Below, piece after piece: positions 28,950-37,342 of a stretch of 64,000 nucleotides of DNA. The notes under the pieces are model-generated. The model had not been told where the DNA came from, searched no databases, and saw only the letters and a list, made by a program, of their open reading frames with translations. The stretch is taken from positions 6,109,526 through 6,173,525 of the forward strand of contig NZ_CP075715.1 of NCBI RefSeq assembly GCF_024584805.1, in the 5' to 3' direction. Each line of letters begins with the position of its first letter. Position 1 is the first letter of the stretch. The translations under genes and the position numbers were made by a program. The DNA comes from Streptomyces sp. FIT100 (lineage in GTDB: Bacteria; Actinomycetota; Actinomycetes; Streptomycetales; Streptomycetaceae).

Positions 28950-31240
28950 CGGTCACCAGCACGCCACGGACGGGCGTGACCCTGCGCCTGCTCGACAAGG
29001 CGGACAAGGAGATCGTCAAGCTGGACCGCGCGGTCCTGGGGGCGTTCTACAAGTTCCAGCACGACTTCCGCCGCAATCCCGACACCGGCGGCTTCGACCT
29101 CAAACCGCTGGAAGGTCACGACCGCCTCTGGTCGGCGCGCGTCAACCGGGAGTGGCGGGCGCTGATGATCCGCCTCGGCGGTGACGACTGGCTGCTCGTC
29201 TCGGTCAAGCACCGCGGGCATGTCCACAAGAACCTGGACCGGTTCAACTACGGCATCAACCACATCACCGGCGCCATCGAGTACGTCGACCTCCAGGTCG
29301 TCGAGGAGAGCCTGCTGCGTCGTGGCCTCACACCGCCCGCCGCGCCCGCGCCCGTGTCGCCGCCGCCCTCCGCTCCCGCCCCCGAGCCGGTCGGATCGCA
29401 GCGGCCCGAGGAGCCGCTCTTCGGCGCCTATTCGGACCGGCAGCTCGCGGATCTCGGTGTCACCGAGCCACTCATCCCCATCGTCCGGAAGATCACCACG
29501 GACGACGAACTGCTCGGCCTCGCCGAGTACGCGCCCCGCCACACCGGGGAGGTCCTCCTCCGGCTGCACGACGGCGTCCCGTACGAAGAGGTCATGGAGC
29601 AGGTGACCGCGCCCGTCTCGGTGGCCGAGCCCGAGCGGAACCTCGACTCCGACGACTGGCAGGCGGCCGTCGACCGCTCCCAGACCGTGGTGATCACCGA
29701 TGACGAATCCCTGCAGAGCATCCTGGAGGAGGGCGACTTCGGCCGCTGGAAGATCTTCCTCCACCCCACCCAGGAGAAGCTCGTCCACCGGCGGTACTCC
29801 GGCCCCGCCAGGGTCGGCGGCGGGCCGGGAACCGGCAAGACCATCGTCGCCCTCCACCGCGTCTGCCATCTGGTGAGCCAACTCCCCCCCGGCCACACCA
29901 AGCCCGTACTCCTCACCACCTTCAACCGGAACCTCGCCGCGGACCTGCGGGCCCGGCTGCTCTCCCTCGGCGGACCCGACGTCCTGGCGCGCGTCGACAT
30001 CGCCCATGTCGACCAGCTCGCCACCCGCATCGTCAGCGAAGCCGACCCGGGCAACGCGAAGCGGCGGATCGACGACACGTCGGCCCTCCGCGAGTGGCGA
30101 GAACTGCTGGTGGAGACCGGGGAGACTCGCTGGAACGCCGAGTTCCTCAGTGACGAGTGGAACCAGGTCATCCTCGGCCAGGCCGTGTCTTCCCGGAGCG
30201 ACTACTTCACCGCTCGCCGAGCGGGGCGGGGCCGCAGCGTCACCCGCGCCGAACGTGCCGGCATCTGGCAGCTGGCCGAGCGCTTCACCCAACGGCTTGA
30301 GACCAAGGGTCTGGAGACCCACCGTCAGGTCGCCGAACGGGCCGCACGCCTGGAGATGGCCCGCAAGGCCCGCATCGACCGACGCGCCGAGCAACGCGAG
30401 GAGCGGAACGGCCTGCACAATCTTCACTTCGAGGCCGGCTCCGGTGCCTGGCTGCGCTACCGGTACCGGCACATCGTGGTCGACGAAGCGCAGGACCTCA
30501 GCGCCGCCCACTGGAAGATGCTGCGCGCCATGGTGCCGTCCGAGCCCGACGACATCTTCCTCGTCGGCGACACCCACCAGCGGATCTACGACAACCAGGT
30601 CACCCTCGGCAGCCTCGGCGTCCACATCCGCGGCAGGTCCTCCCGGCTGACCCTCAGCTACCGCACGACCCGGGAGATCCTCCGCGACGCCATCCGAGTC
30701 CTGGGCGACGCCGACTACGACGACCTCGACGGCGACACCGACACGCTTGCCGGCTACCGCTCGGTCCTCCACGGCACGGAACCGTCGTTCCGCGGCGCAC
30801 GGAGCTGGGACGAGGAGATGGACCTTGTCGTGGAGCAGTTGCGGGCCTGGCACGACGTGCCCCGGGAAGCCACGGCGATCTGCGTCCCGACCAACGACAT
30901 GGTCACCCAGCTGGCCGACCGCCTAGCGCGAAGCGGCATCACGCCATCGGAGATCACGCAGCACGGGCCGCGCGGCGACCAGGGCGTCCACATCGGCACC
31001 ATGTACCGCTTCAAAGGACTGGAGTACCGCTGCCTGATCATCGCCGGAGCTGCCGAGGGGCTCGTCCCCCGAGCCTCCGTCGACGCCTGGGAACACACGG
31101 ATCCGAGCCGCCACCGGCGAGAACTGCACCGAGCACGCTCGCTGCTCTTCGTCGCGGCGACCCGTGCCCGCGACGCGCTCGCCATCACCTGGCACGGCGA
31201 ACCGAGCCGCTTCCTCGCACCTCTTCTCCCACCGAGGTGA
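28946..31240 (+). CDS. UvrD/Rep-like helicase with a RelE-like N-terminal region
   Basis: A 764-aa superfamily 1 helicase. Walker A GPGTGKT (293-299), DEAQD (513-517), GDTHQRIYD, LSYRTT, YRFKGLEY and FVAATRARDAL are all visible. The first 110 residues (AFYKFQHDFRRNP ... WRALMIRLG ... VSVKHRGHVHKNL) look like a RelE/ParE-type toxin fold fused to the helicase. A Pro/Ala linker (about residues 128-155) joins the parts. ATG 28946 overlaps the giant helicase stop by four bases, so the two helicases are made together. It may unwind DNA fragments produced by the other proteins. Confidence 0.9.
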   Translation: MTVTSTPRTGVTLRLLDKADKEIVKLDRAVLGAFYKFQHDFRRNPDTGGFDLKPLEGHDRLWSARVNREWRALMIRLGGDDWLLVSVKHRGHVHKNLDRFNYGINHITGAIEYVDLQVVEESLLRRGLTPPAAPAPVSPPPSAPAPEPVGSQRPEEPLFGAYSDRQLADLGVTEPLIPIVRKITTDDELLGLAEYAPRHTGEVLLRLHDGVPYEEVMEQVTAPVSVAEPERNLDSDDWQAAVDRSQTVVITDDESLQSILEEGDFGRWKIFLHPTQEKLVHRRYSGPARVGGGPGTGKTIVALHRVCHLVSQLPPGHTKPVLLTTFNRNLAADLRARLLSLGGPDVLARVDIAHVDQLATRIVSEADPGNAKRRIDDTSALREWRELLVETGETRWNAEFLSDEWNQVILGQAVSSRSDYFTARRAGRGRSVTRAERAGIWQLAERFTQRLETKGLETHRQVAERAARLEMARKARIDRRAEQREERNGLHNLHFEAGSGAWLRYRYRHIVVDEAQDLSAAHWKMLRAMVPSEPDDIFLVGDTHQRIYDNQVTLGSLGVHIRGRSSRLTLSYRTTREILRDAIRVLGDADYDDLDGDTDTLAGYRSVLHGTEPSFRGARSWDEEMDLVVEQLRAWHDVPREATAICVPTNDMVTQLADRLARSGITPSEITQHGPRGDQGVHIGTMYRFKGLEYRCLIIAGAAEGLVPRASVDAWEHTDPSRHRRELHRARSLLFVAATRARDALAITWHGEPSRFLAPLLPPR

Positions 31241-31263
31241 GAGTGGAGTTCGCGCCGGACTGG

Positions 31264-31290
31264 CGGCCCCACGCGTTCCCCGTGGGGCCG
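31264..31290. terminator. Hairpin terminator after the UvrD-like gene
   Basis: A perfect 10-bp stem (CGGCCCCACG at 31264-31273, complement at 31281-31290) with a 7-base loop lies 23 bp after the UvrD-like stop and 23 bp before the end of the convergent CBS gene. It can end transcription from both sides. Confidence 0.75.
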
Positions 31291-31312
31291 ACCGAGCCTG
31301 TCGGGAAAGGCG

Positions 31313-31987
31313 TCAGACGGCCGGGTCGTGATCCACGAGCTTCAGGAGTTTGAGCAACCCGCCCGTAGCGGCCAGAGCCGCGGCATCCTCGGCAGGCGCG
31401 TCCACCGCCCAGTGGGCAAGATCATTGCGATAGTCCCGCACGGTGGCCAGCCGTCGGCTGATGTCCTGCTGCTCGAAGGGCCACCGCAGCTTGTTCCAGC
31501 AGTGGGCGTCCTCCGCCAGGAAGACGTACTGGCCGAGACTGAGATGCTGACCGCGCTCCATCGTCCTGCGGATCTCCCTCGGCAGCTCGTCGGGGGAGAA
31601 GTGCCTGATCAAGCGGCGCAGCCGCCGTTCCAGCTCCTCCAGGAGAATGAACGGCTCAATGCGCTGCTTCAGTTGCCCCGCGAGGTCGGTCGAGGTCAGA
31701 ATCCCGATCACCGCGTTCTCGCCATCCACGATGATCGTGAAGCCACTCCGCTGGATGCGGTCCATCCGGTCGAAGAGAGCATGCTCCACCCGAGCGGTCT
31801 CGGGATGCGGATCCAGGGCATTGGCCACCGTGGCAGTCCTGCCGCCCAGCTGGGCCCGTGCGATTCCCTCCCAGGTGACGACCCCACGCAGCACGTTGTT
31901 GTGGTCCACGACCGGAAGCTGGGAGAAGTCGCTCTCGATCATCGGGGTGATCGCCTGGCTCAGGGCATTGCCCATCCGGACCGTCAC
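31313..31987 (-). CDS. CBS-domain protein with helical C-terminal region, uncertain start
   Basis: About 224 aa from GTG 31987. Two CBS motifs are visible (AITPMIESDFSQLPVVDHNNVLRGVVTWEGI and SGFTIIVDGENAVIGILTSTDLA), a pair that usually binds adenine nucleotides. A helical region follows with R-RRLIRHF and DYRNDLAHW, a HEPN-like pattern (R-x4-6-H). The frame stays open to 32299 but the extra N-terminal part is unlike any CBS protein, so the gene may be 5'-truncated or start at ATG 31975. It is convergent with the UvrD-like gene. HEPN domains are often RNases in defence loci; here that is only a suggestion. Confidence 0.7.
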   Translation of the reverse strand: MTVRMGNALSQAITPMIESDFSQLPVVDHNNVLRGVVTWEGIARAQLGGRTATVANALDPHPETARVEHALFDRMDRIQRSGFTIIVDGENAVIGILTSTDLAGQLKQRIEPFILLEELERRLRRLIRHFSPDELPREIRRTMERGQHLSLGQYVFLAEDAHCWNKLRWPFEQQDISRRLATVRDYRNDLAHWAVDAPAEDAAALAATGGLLKLLKLVDHDPAV

Positions 31988-32416
31988 AACATCCCGAACA
32001 TCCAGCCGTCCGTGACCCCCAAGATCCGTGGCGCCGGCCCTGCAACAACACTCCGTGACGTCGTGGATGCCGCGTCGTTGATTGTTGTGTGGGGAACAGA
32101 TGATTGACGGTTGGTCAGATACTTTTGACGACTTGCGCGCTGCTCGCCACGGCGATCGGCGAGGTTGATGACCGGGGGGCGTACCGTGATTGAGCTGCGC
32201 AGACGCGCGATCCGGGGCGGTTTCGCCCAAGGCTCTGAACGCGCTTCTCTTCTTCCCGGCCGACGCCGTACCCGGCCCTCCCGCAGCATCCGCAAGCAAT
32301 CATCACCATTCTCCATCGTGTTCGCGACCGCTGTACGTGCCCGGGGGCCGCGGTGGGCGTGCGGCGAGGAACGAGGGCTTCGATTTCATGACTAGAGAAC
32401 CGTGGAGTGTGATGCT
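31988..32416. other. Intergenic region between the CBS gene and the surface-protein gene
   Basis: About 430 bp between divergent genes with locally lower GC than the genes (for example around 32075-32130, rich in TTG/ATT). The open frames inside have no codon bias. It may hold promoters for both genes, but no convincing -35/-10 pair was identified. Confidence 0.4.
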
Positions 32417-34924
32417 GTGAACCGATTCGGCAGAGACTCGCTCCGGTCGGCCCGCAGGTTTGCGGGGCCGCTGGCGCGCATGGGGTTATCCGTTTTCCTC
32501 CTGGCGGGCGGTGCCGTGGGAGCGACGGCCGGACCGGCCACCGCCGCGACCGACGACGGCACGCTGACGGTCCAGGTGCTGCGGGACTTCTTCGGCACGG
32601 GCGTGATCAACACGACGATGGACGTGCCGCAGCGGGGCATGAAGGTGGAGATCTCCGACCCCGCCGGGCGCGCCGTCGCCGGCGTCACGGACACCACCGG
32701 AAAGGTCGTGGTGTCGCCGTCGGCGGTGCTGAGCGGCGGCCGGTACCGCGTCGACGTCAGCGTTCCGGCGCCGTACAGCGACTATCTGCAGGCGGCGCCC
32801 GCGTCGACGGCCGAGAATCACTTCGACAGCTTCACGTCGTTCGTGGATGTGTCGGACGGAAAGAACGCCTCGGTGGTGACCGGGGTGTGGAATCCGGCCG
32901 ACTACGCGACGGCTGACTCGCGCTATTTCGTACCGGTCCACAACGGCGCCAACGGAGGCGACACCCGGGCCCTGGTGGCGTTCGGGACGAACGTCCGGGG
33001 CACGTGCCCGACCGATGTGGCGTGCCCGGCCACGCTGGCTACGCAGGCTCAGGTGGGCACGACGTTCGGGCTGGCGTACGACAAGAACGAAAACCGGGTG
33101 TTCCAGAGCGCGTTCGCGCGCCGGTACGCCGCCTACGGGCCGGAGGGCGCCGGCGCGATCTATACGGTGCCGGCCGACGGCTCCGGCGCGCCGGAGCTGT
33201 TCGCGCGTGTGCCGGGCGCCGCGGTGACGCCCCATGACGCCACGAACATGGTGAAGGATGGCGGGTTCACCGACGCGCCGGGCAAGGAGAGCCTCGGCGG
33301 CCTGGCCCTGTCGGCGGACGGCTCCACGCTGTACGCGGTCAACCTGCTTACCCGCAGCCTGGTGAGCTTCGACGCGACCCGGGACTCCGCCCTGCTTCCC
33401 GAGGCGACGGTGCGGATCCCGGACCCGGGGTGCGCGAGTTCCGGCGACTGGCGGCCGTTCGGTCTTGAGTACCACGACAACACGCTGTACGTCGGCGGTG
33501 TGTGCAGCGCGGAGAGCACGCAGCGGCGTGCGGACCTGAAGGCCGTCGTCTACGCCTATGACGGTGAGCGGTTCACAACCGTGCTGGACCACCCGCTCAC
33601 CGCCAAGCGCGGCGCCGTCTTCGGCTCCGAGGATGTCGACCGGGCCACCCACTGGAACCCGTGGAACACGAGCCTGGCCACGTGGGACGACCGGAAGGTG
33701 GGCACCGTCTTCGTCGATCCGCAGCCGGAGCTGGCCTCCCTCACCTTCGGCCGCGACGGTTCGATGATCCTGGGTTTCCGCGACCGGTTCATGGACGTGC
33801 TCGGTTGGGGAGGGAAGGACCCCCGCCCGGGGGACGACACAGTGGAAAACGGCATGTCCGGTGGTGACATCACCATGGTCTGCGCCACTCCCGCCGGTAC
33901 ATTCGAGTGGGAAGGCACCGGGAGCTGCCCCAACCACGCCACCCCCGCCAACAGCGGCGGACAGTCCGCGGATGTCGCCGAATACTTCCCGGGCGACTTC
34001 TACAGCAGGGCGCACAAGGAGACCGCGCTGGGGTCGGTGGCCTTTATCCCGCAGCAGCAGTGGGTCGTCAGCACGGAGTTCGACCCGGTCGTCAATGTCG
34101 CGACCTCGGGAACCGGCTACCACAACATCACGACCGGTGAGGGCCCGGGTAACGACCCGACCGCCAACGGGTTCCAGTTCGTCAGCCGGGAACAAGGCGG
34201 GTTCGGCAAGGCCGGCGGACTCGGTGACATCGCGTTCGCGGCGGCCAACGCGCCGATCCAGATCGGCAACCGCGTGTGGTTCGACGGCGACCACAACGGG
34301 ATCCAGGACCCGGCGGAAACGCCGCTGCCGGGGGCCACGATCAACCTCCTGGACGCGGACGGCAAGCAGGTCGCCACGACCAGCACCGATGCCGCCGGTG
34401 AGTACTACTTCGGTGGTGTCGGCGCCTCGTACCAGCTCACGCCGGGTGCGAAATACACGGTCCAGTTCGACGTGTGCACCGCGGACACCAGCGAGGTGCC
34501 GAGTCGGCCCCTGACAAGCGAGTTGCGGTTCACGCTGCCGCGAGCCGGTGCCGACCGTGCGCATGACTCCAATGTGACACCACCGACCACAGGGCAGTTG
34601 TGCAACGGCAACGCGCCGGTCACGGCCCCGGACAAGCCGGGCGGGGTCGATCACACGATCGACGCCGGGGTGTACATCCCGACGGTGACGCCAACCCCCA
34701 CACCCACCCCCACCCCGACCCCGACCCCGAGCTCGCCACCCGCCTCTACGCCGCCTTCGTCCGCGCCGCCGGTGAACCCGGCCCCGGACGGCGGGGGCAA
34801 GGGATCCATGGCGAACACCGGCACGTCCGGGCTGCCGGAGATGATCGCCCTGGTCGGTCTGCTGGTGGGTGCCGGCCTGGTCATCGCGTTCATGACTCGG
34901 AAGCGGCGCGCTCAGCAACACTGA
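32417..34924 (+). CDS. Secreted SdrD/Cna-B-like surface protein with sortase-like tail
   Basis: An 835-aa exported protein. A signal peptide (residues 1-44, MGLSVFLLAGGAVGATAG ... ATAAT) is followed by a large secreted region with beta-propeller-like repeats, then an SdrD/Cna-B-like beta domain (GNRVWFDGDHNGIQDPAETPLPGA, from about residue 617), a Thr/Pro repeat stalk (TPTPTPTPT, about 757-775), and a C-terminal MANTG (798), hydrophobic helix and RKRRAQQH tail. This is a wall-anchoring arrangement; the motif differs from LPXTG and from the LAXTG used by class E sortases. GTG 32417 has GGAG nine bases upstream; an earlier GTG at 32402 is weaker. No sortase gene is nearby. Confidence 0.9.
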   Translation: MNRFGRDSLRSARRFAGPLARMGLSVFLLAGGAVGATAGPATAATDDGTLTVQVLRDFFGTGVINTTMDVPQRGMKVEISDPAGRAVAGVTDTTGKVVVSPSAVLSGGRYRVDVSVPAPYSDYLQAAPASTAENHFDSFTSFVDVSDGKNASVVTGVWNPADYATADSRYFVPVHNGANGGDTRALVAFGTNVRGTCPTDVACPATLATQAQVGTTFGLAYDKNENRVFQSAFARRYAAYGPEGAGAIYTVPADGSGAPELFARVPGAAVTPHDATNMVKDGGFTDAPGKESLGGLALSADGSTLYAVNLLTRSLVSFDATRDSALLPEATVRIPDPGCASSGDWRPFGLEYHDNTLYVGGVCSAESTQRRADLKAVVYAYDGERFTTVLDHPLTAKRGAVFGSEDVDRATHWNPWNTSLATWDDRKVGTVFVDPQPELASLTFGRDGSMILGFRDRFMDVLGWGGKDPRPGDDTVENGMSGGDITMVCATPAGTFEWEGTGSCPNHATPANSGGQSADVAEYFPGDFYSRAHKETALGSVAFIPQQQWVVSTEFDPVVNVATSGTGYHNITTGEGPGNDPTANGFQFVSREQGGFGKAGGLGDIAFAAANAPIQIGNRVWFDGDHNGIQDPAETPLPGATINLLDADGKQVATTSTDAAGEYYFGGVGASYQLTPGAKYTVQFDVCTADTSEVPSRPLTSELRFTLPRAGADRAHDSNVTPPTTGQLCNGNAPVTAPDKPGGVDHTIDAGVYIPTVTPTPTPTPTPTPTPSSPPASTPPSSAPPVNPAPDGGGKGSMANTGTSGLPEMIALVGLLVGAGLVIAFMTRKRRAQQH

Positions 34925-34951
34925 GCAACCCGCAGACTGAATTCACGTCTC

Positions 34952-34973
34952 GGCCGGCCCGCAAGGGCCGGCC
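34952..34973. terminator. Hairpin terminator after the surface-protein gene
   Basis: A perfect 9-bp stem (GGCCGGCCC at 34952-34960, GGGCCGGCC at 34965-34973) with a GCAA tetraloop lies 28 bp after the stop. No T-run follows. Confidence 0.75.
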
Positions 34974-35063
34974 TTGGCGTCATCCGGCACCGGACCGCCG
35001 AGTGCCGCCGCGACCGCACGGCGGCCGAGCCGTGCGGGGTGACCGAGAGGGTGAACCAGCAGA

Positions 35064-35870
35064 GTGTCAGGGTCGAAGCGCGTGCGGAGCGTGAGAATCC
35101 GGCAAGCTCCACCGGGTCGTCCGGCTGACCGGCGCCGATGGCCGCGATCACGCTGGGCCGCGGCCGTCGGCGGCCTGGCGGCGGTCGCGGCGGCCGCGTT
35201 ACTGGTCGTCGGCCAGGGCTCCGACCCCAGCGGTCCGCGCACAGTGACGTCGGACGAAGCGAACCGGCTGGCGATCATGCGGTTCCGCAACTACGAGGCG
35301 CACGGCCGCGCGGTGACGATCACTGTGCCGGGCACCGCCGGTGGGCTGACCGTCACCGGGTCCGTCGACTACAAGGGTGAACTCGGTTACGGCGTGGTGC
35401 ACGGCACCGGGCGCGACACGTCCAGCGACGGGCTGATCCAGTGGACGGCCGACTCGGCGTTCGTCCACCCGATGGCGAACGCCCCGGCGCACGCACCCGC
35501 GTCGCCTCCCCGCTCGGGCTGGTACAGCCGCCCGTTGCAGTCGTCCGGCAGCGCGCTGGACACGGCGCTGTCCATCGCACTCGGCCTCGGCAGCGACCGG
35601 CCGGACAACGCCGAACTACTGCCGCAGAACGGCGCCGCCTGGTGGGGCCGGGACGAGGCGGACGGACATCCGGTGGACGTCATGACCGGGCCGGCCTCCC
35701 GTGACCGTCCCGGCACGGCGGGCAACGTGCGCTACTGGGTCGGGTCGGACGGCACCATGTACCGGGTCCGCGTCAGCGTGAGTTCCGAGTCGCAGCCGGT
35801 GGTCATCGATTTCGACACCCAGAAGTACGTTCCGGTGACTCCGGTACCCGGAGTCACCCCGGCGCGATAG
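35064..35870 (+). CDS. Membrane-anchored protein of unknown function
   Basis: A 268-aa protein with a basic N-terminus and one hydrophobic segment (about residues 31-50, WAAAVGGLAAVAAAALLVVG), so the rest is probably outside the membrane. The exported part (VTSDEANRLAIMRFRNYEAHGRAVTITV ... YWVGSDGTMYRVRV) has a beta-rich pattern, resembling the LppX/LprG-type lipoprotein fold only loosely. I do not recognise the family. The start is GTG 35064. It is 139 bp after the surface-protein gene and ends 48 bp before the convergent beta-helix gene, with tandem repeats in between. Confidence 0.75.
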   Translation: MSGSKRVRSVRIRQAPPGRPADRRRWPRSRWAAAVGGLAAVAAAALLVVGQGSDPSGPRTVTSDEANRLAIMRFRNYEAHGRAVTITVPGTAGGLTVTGSVDYKGELGYGVVHGTGRDTSSDGLIQWTADSAFVHPMANAPAHAPASPPRSGWYSRPLQSSGSALDTALSIALGLGSDRPDNAELLPQNGAAWWGRDEADGHPVDVMTGPASRDRPGTAGNVRYWVGSDGTMYRVRVSVSSESQPVVIDFDTQKYVPVTPVPGVTPAR

Positions 35871-35878
35871 CCACGGTT

Positions 35879-35938
35879 CAGGACGTCCGCACCCGCGTCA
35901 GGACGTCCGCACCTGCGTCAGGACGTCCGCACCCGCGC
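35879..35938. repeat. Three tandem 20-bp repeats at the 3' end of the beta-helix gene
   Basis: The unit CAGGACGTCCGCACCCGCGT occurs three times in a row, with one C/T change in the middle copy. The last copy on the plus strand encodes the C-terminal DARVRTS of the minus-strand gene, and its stop codon lies at the junction with the middle copy, so the other two copies are non-coding. It could be a duplication that shifted the gene end, or a repeated site. Confidence 0.85.
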
Positions 35939-37255
35939 GTCCGCGGCGAGCAGGGACGCCGACGGCAGCGGGATGTCCGCCGTGTCCGGGAGGGCCGGAA
36001 CGGCCGGGACCTCGGTGGCGCCCGCAGTGCGGGCGTCGGGGAACTGCGGCTGCGGAGCAGGCGCCGCGACCTCGGTGAACGGAATGCCACCAGGTGCCGT
36101 CGGAGGCGTCCACCGGCCGTCCGGCGAGGGCGACTCGGCCGGAAGTGGGCAGGTCGCGGTTGTCGCGAGCCGGGCGGGCACCGTGGTTCTCAGATCGTTG
36201 CCGCGCAGGCAGTTGCCGCGTCCTCGCGTGGCGGTGGGGAACGTCCAGCCGACGTCGACGCCGTTGCCGGTGAACATGTTGTCCACGATCCGGTTGCCGA
36301 TCGCGGGCATGTCGGCCGTCGCGGTGATCACCAGCCCGGCGTTGCTGTTGCCGGCGATGCGGTTGCGAACGAACTGGTTCTCGCTGCCGCCGTCGACGCC
36401 GATACCGGTGCCCCACCCTCCGTCGGCCTGCTCCGGGGTGGCCTTCTGCTGGTTGGCGGCGATCAGATTGCCCGCGATGACCGAGCCCCGCTGCGGGACC
36501 AGCTTCTCCTGGTGGTCGGAGTTGGTGGTGAGTCCGACCCGGTTGCCCACCAGGCGGTTGCCGACCACGTACATGTCCCCGCTGGCGTTGGTGCCCTCGT
36601 AACCGACCGCGTTGAGTTCGGAGATGTTGTTCCGGACCACGATGCGACACGGCTTGCACTGCCCGACGTAGATCCCCGAGTCGGCGCCGCCTGACGTGTA
36701 CGAGTGCTCGATGACACCGTTCTGCGTGGAGAACGCGTAGATGCCGTACAGACCGTTGCGGGTCGCGGTCACATACGAGACCAGGAACGACTTCAGGAAG
36801 GTGACGGGTTCATCGCCGGTGTCGTAGCCGCCGCTCTGCCCCGGCAGCCCTGCGGCCGCCTTCGCCGAACCGGTGACCAGCACCCCGTTCTGCGTGTTGT
36901 TCTCGACGGTCAGGTTCTGCACGGCCACCCCGGGCGCCGAGACGACGACACCGTTCGGCTGCTGCAGCCGTCCGTCGATGACGACCTTGTCCCGGGACTC
37001 GCCACGAAGAGTGATCCGAGGCGTGGAGATCCTCACCGACTCGTGGTAGACGCCGGGAGCGACCAGCACCAGGTCACCAGGTCGAGCCAACGACACCGCG
37101 TCCGAGATCGTCGGAGCGTCGCCAGGCACTCGGATCGTCACGCGTGCACCGCTCGGCCGCTGTCCTTTGTCCGATCCGGCGTCGCTGCTGCAGCCGACCA
37201 CAAGTGTCGACGCTCCCAATACCGCCGCTAACACGCGAAGAGCTTTCCGAGGCAT
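35918..37255 (-). CDS. Secreted right-handed beta-helix lipoprotein
   Basis: About 445 aa from ATG 37255 (GTG 37261 is a second choice). The N-terminus is a lipoprotein signal ending VVGC, then a linker. Next come right-handed beta-helix repeats of the NosD/pectate-lyase-like type: GARVTIRVPGDAPTISDAV, GVVVSAPGVAVQNLTVENNTQNGV, HSYTSGGADSGIYVGQC, RIVVRNNISELNAVGYEG, NRIVDNMFTGNGVDV. Such proteins often bind or cut polysaccharides; catalytic residues were not assigned. The C-terminal part is Pro/Ala-rich. It is divergent from the peroxidase gene, with about 90 bp between them. Confidence 0.88.
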   Translation of the reverse strand: MPRKALRVLAAVLGASTLVVGCSSDAGSDKGQRPSGARVTIRVPGDAPTISDAVSLARPGDLVLVAPGVYHESVRISTPRITLRGESRDKVVIDGRLQQPNGVVVSAPGVAVQNLTVENNTQNGVLVTGSAKAAAGLPGQSGGYDTGDEPVTFLKSFLVSYVTATRNGLYGIYAFSTQNGVIEHSYTSGGADSGIYVGQCKPCRIVVRNNISELNAVGYEGTNASGDMYVVGNRLVGNRVGLTTNSDHQEKLVPQRGSVIAGNLIAANQQKATPEQADGGWGTGIGVDGGSENQFVRNRIAGNSNAGLVITATADMPAIGNRIVDNMFTGNGVDVGWTFPTATRGRGNCLRGNDLRTTVPARLATTATCPLPAESPSPDGRWTPPTAPGGIPFTEVAAPAPQPQFPDARTAGATEVPAVPALPDTADIPLPSASLLAADARVRTS

Positions 37256-37342
37256 GATCACAGTCTGGCACGATGCTCAATTCCCCGCCGGAAATCGAAG
37301 GTTGACCGACTCGCACGATTCGCGTGTGGCACTCTGCACGGC

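Noticed and set aside
8149..31240. A complete class 1 DISARM system
   Set aside because: Separate drmA, drmB and the PLD gene drmC are not present, and extra DUF262/DUF3696 and UvrD genes are, so only DISARM-like parts are claimed.
32486..34921. An 811-codon open frame on the minus strand
   Set aside because: Antisense shadow of the surface-protein gene, with an Arg/Gly-rich sequence and no recognisable motif.
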